Origin: SIG589 sp045652465
GTDB taxonomy: Bacteria; Bacillota; Clostridia; Oscillospirales; Acutalibacteraceae
Assembly (NCBI GenBank): GCA_045652465.1
Contig: JAZRUI010000001.1
Location: 1 to 12,268 of the forward strand
DNA length: 12,268 nucleotides
Direction: 5' to 3'
Part shown: piece by piece, positions 6,534-12,268 of the stretch
Layout of the letters: every line of letters begins with the position of its first letter
How positions within the stretch are numbered: position 1 is the first letter of the stretch
Program-made: the position numbers and the translations under genes
The notes under the pieces: model-generated
What the model was told of the DNA's origin: nothing
Seen by the model: the letters and a program-made list of their open reading frames with translations, nothing else
Databases searched by the model: none

Positions 6534-7962
6534 ATGTTATTAAAAAATCTTATCCCAAATGTGAATAATTGCTATGCCGACCTCGATGTTTGCGGCATAA
6601 CGAGTGACTCTCGAAAGGTTTCGAAGGGTTATGCCTTCGTTTGCATTAAAGGCGCGCTTGCCGATGGTCATGATTATGCCCAAAAAGCAAACGAACTCGG
6701 CGCTTCAGTTATTATTGCCGAGCGCGATTTGGGATTGGAAAATCAAATTATAGTTGAAGATACCGTAGAACTTTATGCAAAAATGTGTGCCGCTTGGTTT
6801 ATGAATCCTGCCGATTCCCTAAAACTCATTGGAATTACGGGAACCAACGGTAAAACCTCGATTTCCTATATGCTAAAATCGGTTCTTGAGCGCTGCGGAT
6901 ATAAGTGCGGTCTTATCGGAACCATTCAAAATATGATTGGCGATGAGGTTTTTGAGGCAAAAAACACTACCCCGGGAATATATGAGCTCAACGAGCTTTT
7001 CGCTCGAATGCGCGATGCGGGTTGCTCCCATGTTATTATGGAGGTGTCCTCCCATGCGCTCGACCAGCGCAGGGTAGAGGGCCTTGGTTTCGAGCTTGGA
7101 CTTTTCACTAACCTAACCCAAGACCATCTCGATTATCATAAGACCATGGAAAACTATTTGCTCGCAAAGCGCAAGCTTTTCACGGTTTGCAACACCGCTG
7201 TAGTAAATTTTGATGACGAGTGCACCGAAAAACTCTTAAGCGATACCGTTTGCGAGAAACTCAGTTATTCCTTGCAAAGCGATGATGCAACCTATAGCGC
7301 TAAGAATATCTCTTATCGCCCCGATGGCGTTGAATATGAATTTGTAGGTCTTGGCGTTATTGCTCGAGTTAGATTATCAACAGGCGGAAAATTCACTGTT
7401 TATAACTCGATGTGCGCTATTACCGCTGCGCTTAAACTTGGCTGTCAGTTGCCTGATATTTGCGCTGCACTCGCTGATTTGCGCGGTGTTAAGGGTAGGG
7501 CGGAGGTTGTTCCCACCAACACCGATTACACCGTAATTATCGACTATGCACATACGCCTGACGGCTTAAAAAAATATTCTAAACACATTCCGCGAATGCC
7601 AAAAGAACCGTTTGATTGTTTTGTTTGGTTGTGGCGGTGACCGAGATAAAACCAAACGCCCCTTGATGGGAAGCGTTGCCGCAAGACTTGCCGATTATGT
7701 TATCGTAACGAGCGATAATCCGCGCACTGAAGACCCCGATGAAATCATAAAAGATGTTTTGGTTGGTCTTCGCGGTTCAACAACGCCTTATAAGGTTATT
7801 ACAAATCGTGTTGAGGCAATAAAATTTGCCATTAAGAATGCCTGCTCGGGCGATATCATCGTTTTAGCAGGAAAGGGACATGAAACTTATCAAATCCTTG
7901 CAACCGAAACAATTCATTTGGATGAACGCGAGGTTGTAGCGGAAGCGTTGAAGGAGTGTTAA
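6534..7962 (+). CDS. murE: UDP-MurNAc-tripeptide synthetase MurE, reading frame broken by a +1 base in an A7 run
   Basis: Cytoplasmic ATP-dependent ligase that adds the third residue to UDP-MurNAc-L-Ala-D-Glu. The first frame (6534-7640) holds the N-terminal substrate domain, the ATP loop GITGTNGKTS (residues 100-109), the central domain and DYAHTPDGL, then goes off-family and stops at 7640. The rest (VLFGCGGDRDKTKRP, DNPR, AGKGHETYQ) is in the +1 frame, open to 7962. Dropping one A from 7568-7574 joins them cleanly as ...GLKNILNTFREC... and gives about 475 residues, the normal length. The DNPR motif (about 394-397 in the joined protein) indicates meso-diaminopimelate as substrate. AGGTGAG lies 6 nt before ATG 6534. 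The stop is 1 nt from mraY. MurE is essential, so a sequencing or assembly slip or slippage-based expression is likelier than true loss. Confidence 0.93.
7568..7574 (+). other. Frameshift site in murE: A7 homopolymer
   Basis: Seven consecutive A follow GGCTT at the point where MurE similarity leaves the first frame and continues in the +1 frame. Six A would restore a continuous MurE frame. A ribosomal -1 shift here would not give the right frame. A one-base deletion in the transcript or in the true genome would. Confidence 0.85.
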
Positions 7963-7963
7963 A

Positions 7964-8980
7964 ATGAGCGATTTTTCACCGATTATTGCAGCAGCAATAG
8001 CATTTATAGTAACCGCGGCATTAGGTATGCCTGTTTTACCGATGCTAAAGCGCCTCAAATTTGGACAAACGATTCGCGAAGAAGGTCCTCAATGGCACAA
8101 CAGCAAGCAGGGAACCCCCACTATGGGCGGTATCATAATGATTGCGGGCGTTTTATTGGCGTTTAGCATTACATATGCTATATCCGCTTTTTCCAAAACT
8201 AATTTTGCCAACGAGCGCATAAGCTATCGTTTCGCGGTTTCGCTTTCGGGACTGTTTTTAGCAGTTGCTATGGGCATTATCGGCTTTTTGGATGACTATA
8301 TTAAGGTTGTTAAAAAGCGCAATTTAGGTCTTAACGCTCGCCAAAAAACCGTGCTTCAGCTCTTGGCTTCGGCAGGATATTTAGCTTCGCTTTATTTCAT
8401 CGGCGTTAGAACAACATGGATTCCTTTTGTTGGATATATTGATATTTCGGGCAGCGTTGGAATAATTTTTTGGATAATTGCTTTGTTCTTCGTTTATGGC
8501 TTTGTTAATGCCGTTAACCTTACCGACGGTATAGATGGTCTTGCAAGCTCGGTAACACTCGTTGTTTGTTGCATTCTTATGCTTATAAGCGGTCTTGCCA
8601 ATCTCTATTCGGCAAACACCCTTTCGGCTGCTTTTGCAGGCGCTTGCGTTGGTTTCCTCGTTTGGAATATCCATCCCGCAAAGATGTTTATGGGCGACAC
8701 GGGCTCGCTGTTTTTAGGCGGTGCTGTTGTTGGCATCAGCTTTGCAAGCGGCAAACCGATTCTTTTGTTGCTTATCGGCATTGTATATCTGATCGAGGCT
8801 CTCTCGGTTGTTATTCAGGTTTCTTATTTTAAGAAAACCAAAAAGCGCATCTTCAAAATGACTCCTATTCATCATCATTTTGAAATGTGCAGTTGGAAAG
8901 AAGAAAAAATTGTTTATGTATTTTCAGGCGTAACCCTTATTTTTGGTGCAATAGCGGTGCTTTTAGCCGCATTTGCATAA
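7964..8980 (+). CDS. mraY: Phospho-MurNAc-pentapeptide transferase MraY
   Basis: Integral membrane enzyme that transfers phospho-MurNAc-pentapeptide from UDP to undecaprenyl phosphate, making lipid I. The 338-residue protein is highly hydrophobic with about ten membrane segments. It carries the family signatures in order: GTPTMGG in the first cytoplasmic loop, DDYIK (Asp110-Asp111) with VVKKRNLGL, NLTDGIDGLA (Asp188), FMGDTGSL (Asp245) and PIHHHFE (His303-305). AAGGAG lies 7 nt before the ATG. It starts 1 nt after the murE stop, so translation is probably coupled. In many clusters murF precedes and murD follows this gene; neither does here. Confidence 0.97.
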   Translation: MSDFSPIIAAAIAFIVTAALGMPVLPMLKRLKFGQTIREEGPQWHNSKQGTPTMGGIIMIAGVLLAFSITYAISAFSKTNFANERISYRFAVSLSGLFLAVAMGIIGFLDDYIKVVKKRNLGLNARQKTVLQLLASAGYLASLYFIGVRTTWIPFVGYIDISGSVGIIFWIIALFFVYGFVNAVNLTDGIDGLASSVTLVVCCILMLISGLANLYSANTLSAAFAGACVGFLVWNIHPAKMFMGDTGSLFLGGAVVGISFASGKPILLLLIGIVYLIEALSVVIQVSYFKKTKKRIFKMTPIHHHFEMCSWKEEKIVYVFSGVTLIFGAIAVLLAAFA

Positions 8981-9004
8981 AGAATGTATGAAAGAGGCGA
9001 AAAA

Positions 9005-10147
9005 ATGCTTAAGAAAAAGGGCTTATTTTCAAAGAAATCGTTAGCTCCGCTCGGAAAAATGGATATAACCTTTTTCGGTCTGGTAATGACCTTGCTCATT
9101 ATCGGTCTTGTTATGCTTTTTTCCGCCAGCTATTCATATGCCTATACTTATCATGGCAACAGCTTTCACTTTATAGTAAAGCAGGCTATTTTTGCAGTTA
9201 TCGGCCTTATCGCCATGTGGGTGGCATCGCGCATCGACTATCATTATTATAAGAAATTCGCAATACCGATTTATGTTATTGCTATCATACTTTTGTGTTC
9301 GGTTTATGCCTTCGCTCCCGTTGCAAATGTTCATCGATGGATTGCAATAGGACCGATTCAGCTTCAGCCTTCGGAGGTTGCGAAGTTTGCTATAGTCGTT
9401 ATTTTCGCGCATTTGATTTCTAAAAATTCGCATTTAATGGACCGCTTCACTTTTGTTTTGCTTCTTTTAGGACTTTTAGGCTTGGTTTGCGCCTTGGTTG
9501 TTGCCGAGCCGCATCTTTCGGCAACTGTCTTAATAGCAGGTATCGGCGTTGTTTTAATCTATGTTGGCGGTCTTTCTAAAAAACTTGTAACGATAGGAAT
9601 CGGAGCAATAGGTGTTCTTGGAATCTCGGGATATTTTGTTGCGATGAAGGTTCTTGGATATGCCGGAAACCGTATAACTTCTTGGTTAGACCCGTGGTCC
9701 GACCCCGTTGGAGCGGGCTACCAAACCATTCAATCCCTTTTAGCGATTGGCTCGGGCGGCGTTTTGGGCCGCGGTCTCGGTCAATCCCGCCAAAAGCATT
9801 TATGGGTTCCCGAACCGCATAACGATTTTATTTTCTCCATCGTTTGCGAAGAATTGGGTATCTTAGGCGCGATGATTATTATCATTATTTTTTGCGCTCT
9901 CATTTGGCGCGGTTTCACCATCGCTATGCGCTCAAAGGATAAGTTTGGCTCGCTTTTGGCTCTTGGATTAACATTCCAGGTAGGCTTCCAGGTAGCGCTC
10001 AATATCATGGTTGTTACCAACACAATTCCCAACACGGGAATCAGCCTTCCGTTCTTTAGTTACGGAGGAACGGCGCTAATAATTTTGCTTGCCGAAATGG
10101 GCGTGATACTTTCGGTCTCGCGCTCAAGCTCAATTCAAAAAACATAA
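9005..10147 (+). CDS. ftsW: SEDS-family peptidoglycan glycosyltransferase FtsW (or SpoVE)
   Basis: Polytopic membrane protein of the SEDS family that polymerises lipid II into glycan strands at the septum, acting with a class B PBP. From ATG 9005 the protein has 380 residues and about ten membrane segments. Typical motifs are present: LFSASYSYA near the N-terminus, PIQLQPSEVAKF, the loop EPHNDFIFSIVCEELG with the probable catalytic Asp274, and ISLPFFSYGGTA near the C-terminus. ATG 9005 is chosen because AAGAGG lies 7 nt upstream; an in-frame ATG at 8984 has no clear site. Cluster position between mraY and murG favours FtsW over RodA. A sporulation role as SpoVE cannot be excluded. Confidence 0.95.
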   Translation: MLKKKGLFSKKSLAPLGKMDITFFGLVMTLLIIGLVMLFSASYSYAYTYHGNSFHFIVKQAIFAVIGLIAMWVASRIDYHYYKKFAIPIYVIAIILLCSVYAFAPVANVHRWIAIGPIQLQPSEVAKFAIVVIFAHLISKNSHLMDRFTFVLLLLGLLGLVCALVVAEPHLSATVLIAGIGVVLIYVGGLSKKLVTIGIGAIGVLGISGYFVAMKVLGYAGNRITSWLDPWSDPVGAGYQTIQSLLAIGSGGVLGRGLGQSRQKHLWVPEPHNDFIFSIVCEELGILGAMIIIIIFCALIWRGFTIAMRSKDKFGSLLALGLTFQVGFQVALNIMVVTNTIPNTGISLPFFSYGGTALIILLAEMGVILSVSRSSSIQKT

Positions 10148-10168
10148 ACTTTTTTGTAGGTGATATAT

Positions 10169-11293
10169 ATGCATATCTTGTTTGCAGGCGGCGGTACAGC
10201 TGGTCATATCAACCCCGCTTTAGCGGTGGCAGGTTATATAAAAGAAAAGCATCCCGATGCTAAAATCAGTTATATCGGCACCGAAAAAGGTCTTGAGGCG
10301 CGTTTGGTTCGCGAGGCAGGATATGATTTCTACACCATTGAGGTTGCTGGTTTCCAGCGCCAACTTTCTTTCGAGAATATAAAGAAGAATTTTTCAGCAG
10401 TTATAAAAATGTTCACCGCTTCTTCAGCGGCTAAAAAGCTTCTAAAAAAACTTAATCCCGATGTTGTTGTCGGAACGGGCGGATATGTTAGCGGTCCCGT
10501 GCTTCGCGAGGCAGCAAAGCTTAAGATGAAATGCTGCATTCATGAGCAAAATGCCTATCCGGGCGTTACAAATAAAACTTTGTCTTCTATGGTTGATGAA
10601 GTTATGGTAGCATTCCCCGAAGCCGAGGCAAAATTGAGATGCAAAAATAAGGCTATCGTTACGGGCAATCCCGTTAGAATGAGCGTTTTAAATGCAAATC
10701 GTGCTGAAGCGCGCAAAAGCTTGGGTGTTACCGATATGCCCGTTATTCTTTCTTTTGGCGGCAGTTTGGGTGCTCGTCCCATCAATGATGCCGTTGAAGG
10801 TTTAATCAAATGGAATGCCGAAAAATCCGCGTTTTATCATATCCACGGAACAGGCAAGAACGGCTATGAAAAGATGATTTCCGATTTGCGCGAAGAGGGA
10901 ATTAACCCCGAAAAATATCCGCAAATGGATATCCGCGAATACATAAGTGATATGGATGTTTGCCTTGCGGCTGCCGATTTGGTCATTTGCCGCTCGGGCG
11001 CTATAACGCTGAGCGAATTGCAAAACTGCGGAAAAGCCGCAATTTTGATTCCTTCGCCCTATGTTGCCGAAAATCATCAGTTCCACAACGCTATGTCGTT
11101 AAAACGCGTCGGCGCTGCCGAAGTTATTGAGGAAAAAGACCTCACAAAGGAAAAACTGATTGATGTTGTTCAGTCTATTATGGGCGATAGCATCCTTTTA
11201 AAGCAAATGGGCGAAAAAGCGAAAAATTCCGCAATTGCCGATTCCAATAAGCTTATTTACGATGTAATTATGAAATTATTGACAGTAGCATAA
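10169..11293 (+). CDS. murG: UDP-GlcNAc:lipid I N-acetylglucosaminyltransferase MurG
   Basis: Peripheral inner-face membrane GT-B enzyme that transfers GlcNAc from UDP-GlcNAc to lipid I, making lipid II. From ATG 10169 the protein has 374 residues, close to the family norm. The N-terminal glycine loop GGGTAGHINPALA (from residue 7) and a second one, GTGGYVSGPV, bind lipid I phosphates. HEQNAYPG follows. The C-terminal half has SFGGSLGARPIN, then CRSGAITLSEL and VAENHQFHNA, which form the UDP-GlcNAc site. TAGGTGA lies 5 nt before ATG 10169. A GTG at 10160 sits within that site and is not favoured. It is 21 nt from ftsW and 62 nt from murA. Confidence 0.97.
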   Translation: MHILFAGGGTAGHINPALAVAGYIKEKHPDAKISYIGTEKGLEARLVREAGYDFYTIEVAGFQRQLSFENIKKNFSAVIKMFTASSAAKKLLKKLNPDVVVGTGGYVSGPVLREAAKLKMKCCIHEQNAYPGVTNKTLSSMVDEVMVAFPEAEAKLRCKNKAIVTGNPVRMSVLNANRAEARKSLGVTDMPVILSFGGSLGARPINDAVEGLIKWNAEKSAFYHIHGTGKNGYEKMISDLREEGINPEKYPQMDIREYISDMDVCLAAADLVICRSGAITLSELQNCGKAAILIPSPYVAENHQFHNAMSLKRVGAAEVIEEKDLTKEKLIDVVQSIMGDSILLKQMGEKAKNSAIADSNKLIYDVIMKLLTVA

Positions 11294-11300
11294 TTTTTTA

Positions 11301-11348
11301 ACCCTCATAGTATGGAATGTAGGTATTTACCGTTTCGTATGAGAGGGT
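11301..11348 (+). promoter_or_regulatory. murA leader hairpin covering the ribosome binding site
   Basis: ACCCTCATA (11301-11309) can pair with TATGAGAGGGT (11338-11348), with two bases bulged. The 3' arm contains AGAGGG, the only good ribosome site for murA, 8 nt before its ATG. The loop holds a smaller GGTA/TACC palindrome (11322-11331). There is no T tract, so this is not a terminator. A translational control role is inferred. Confidence 0.45.
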
Positions 11349-11355
11349 GCATAAT

Positions 11356-12268
11356 ATGTCAAAATTTTATATAAACGGAGGCAAAAGGCTTTGCGGCGAG
11401 CTTAGAGTTCACGGCGCCAAAAACAGCGTTTTGCCCATCCTTGCCGCAACCTTGCTTTGCGGCGGAGAATGTGTGATACATAACTGTCCGCATTTATCCG
11501 ATGTTGCTTCCTCGGTTAAAATTTTAGAGCATTTGGGATGTAGCTGTCGCCGCGAGAATGATAGCTTGATTATCAACACTCAAAATCTCGTTCGCTATGA
11601 TATTCCCGATGATTTAATGCAGGAGATGCGTTCCTCCATTGTGTGGTTAGGCGCTATAGCAGGGCGGCTCGGAAGAGTAAAGCTCAGCAGTCCGGGCGGA
11701 TGCGAATTAGGTCCGCGCCCCATCGATTTACATATCGATTCATTAAGAAAACTCGGGCTAAACATTAGCGAAGACCATGGTTATATTGATTGCTGCGCTC
11801 ATAGATTCCTAAAAGGCGCGGAGATAGAGTTAGCCTTCCCAAGCGTTGGAGCAACCGAAAATGTTATGCTTGCGGCAGCTTTAGCAAGGGGAAGAACGGT
11901 TATTCATAACGCCGCTCGCGAACCCGAAATCATTGATCTCCAAAACTTTTTAAACAGGGCAGGCGCAAAGATTTTCGGCGCAGGAAGCGATGTCGTTATT
12001 ATCGAAGGCGTTGCTTCGCTTAACGGTGCCGAGCATACGATTATTCCCGATAGAATTGTCGCCGCAAGTTATATGGCAGCAGCGGCTGTGACAGGTGGAG
12101 AGATTATACTAAAAAATGTGATACCATCACAGCTTGCGGCGATTTGTTCGGTGTTCGGTGAAGCAGGTTGTGAGCAAAAATGTATTGATAATAGCATTTA
12201 TTTTAAGGCTCCCCAAAAACTAACTAACGTATCAACAGTTAGAACTGCCGTATATCCCGGATTTCCTA
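11356..12268 (+). CDS. murA: UDP-N-acetylglucosamine 1-carboxyvinyltransferase MurA, 3' end outside window
   Basis: Cytoplasmic enzyme for the first committed step of peptidoglycan synthesis, transferring enolpyruvate from PEP to UDP-GlcNAc. 304 codons are visible and the frame stays open to the right edge; the full protein should be about 420 residues. The start MSKFYINGG is typical. GAKN gives the conserved Lys22 and Asn23. QEMRSS contains Arg92. PGGCELGPRPIDLH carries Cys116, the PEP-reactive residue targeted by fosfomycin. FPSVGATENVMLAAALA and IPDRI follow, and the window ends at YPGFP, just before the usual TDxQ. Many Bacillota have a second copy (MurAB/MurZ); this one belongs to the dcw cluster. 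Its leader can fold over the ribosome site. Confidence 0.97.
   Translation, partial: MSKFYINGGKRLCGELRVHGAKNSVLPILAATLLCGGECVIHNCPHLSDVASSVKILEHLGCSCRRENDSLIINTQNLVRYDIPDDLMQEMRSSIVWLGAIAGRLGRVKLSSPGGCELGPRPIDLHIDSLRKLGLNISEDHGYIDCCAHRFLKGAEIELAFPSVGATENVMLAAALARGRTVIHNAAREPEIIDLQNFLNRAGAKIFGAGSDVVIIEGVASLNGAEHTIIPDRIVAASYMAAAAVTGGEIILKNVIPSQLAAICSVFGEAGCEQKCIDNSIYFKAPQKLTNVSTVRTAVYPGFP

Noticed and set aside
7560..7580. Programmed -1 ribosomal frameshift in murE
   Set aside because: The continuation is in the +1 frame, so a -1 shift gives the wrong frame. A known +1 signal was not seen.
7612..7962. A separate small gene after murE
   Set aside because: Its translation is exactly the C-terminal domain of MurE, continuing in the shifted frame. 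There is no ribosome site at 7612.
11279..11284. TTGACA at the end of murG as a -35 box for murA
   Set aside because: No acceptable -10 box occurs 16-18 nt downstream (CCCTCA-like sequence there).
1..12268. CRISPR array, defence island or new multi-gene system
   Set aside because: No regularly spaced long direct repeats were seen, and all genes right of 2268 belong to known cell-wall and division families. The only accessory gene visible is the recombinase.

Overview
The window looks like a low-to-medium-GC Bacillota chromosome, most likely a Clostridia-type anaerobe. The grounds are strong AGGAGG-like ribosome binding sites, TTGACA/TATAAT promoters, tRNA genes with encoded CCA, a dcw (division and cell wall) cluster opening with mraZ, a PASTA-containing division transpeptidase, a meso-DAP-type MurE signature (DNPR), and a large serine recombinase of the kind common on clostridial integrative elements. 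No species can be named from this sequence.

Left part (1-1750): the 3' portion of a large serine recombinase gene, cut by the window edge just before its catalytic serine. This is probably one end of an integrative element extending to the left. It is followed by two hairpin terminators facing left.

Middle (1751-2267): two leftward tRNA genes, Leu(GAG) then Pro(CGG), separated by a strong two-way hairpin and driven by a perfect-consensus promoter with an A/T-rich upstream tract. Back to back with it is the rightward promoter of the dcw cluster. Between the two promoters lies a palindrome of unknown role, and overlapping the mraZ start region is an array of AAAGTGG-like repeats that resembles a MraZ operator.

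Right part (2268-12268): mraZ - rsmH - ftsL - PBP (ftsI/spoVD-like) - murE - mraY - ftsW - murG - murA (cut by the right edge), all rightward and mostly 1-60 nt apart. Together they make and cross-link septal peptidoglycan. MurA commits UDP-GlcNAc to the pathway, MurE adds the third stem residue, MraY and MurG make lipid I and lipid II, FtsW polymerises the glycan, the PBP cross-links it, and FtsL is a divisome scaffold. RsmH methylates 16S rRNA and MraZ regulates the operon. murD and murF, usual members of such clusters, are absent from their usual places. murE carries an apparent one-base insertion in an A7 run that splits the reading frame.

I found no CRISPR array, no complete insertion sequence and no convincing novel system. 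The best leads are the murE frameshift, the MraZ-type operator, the recombinase/tRNA junction and the structured leaders before the PBP and murA genes.
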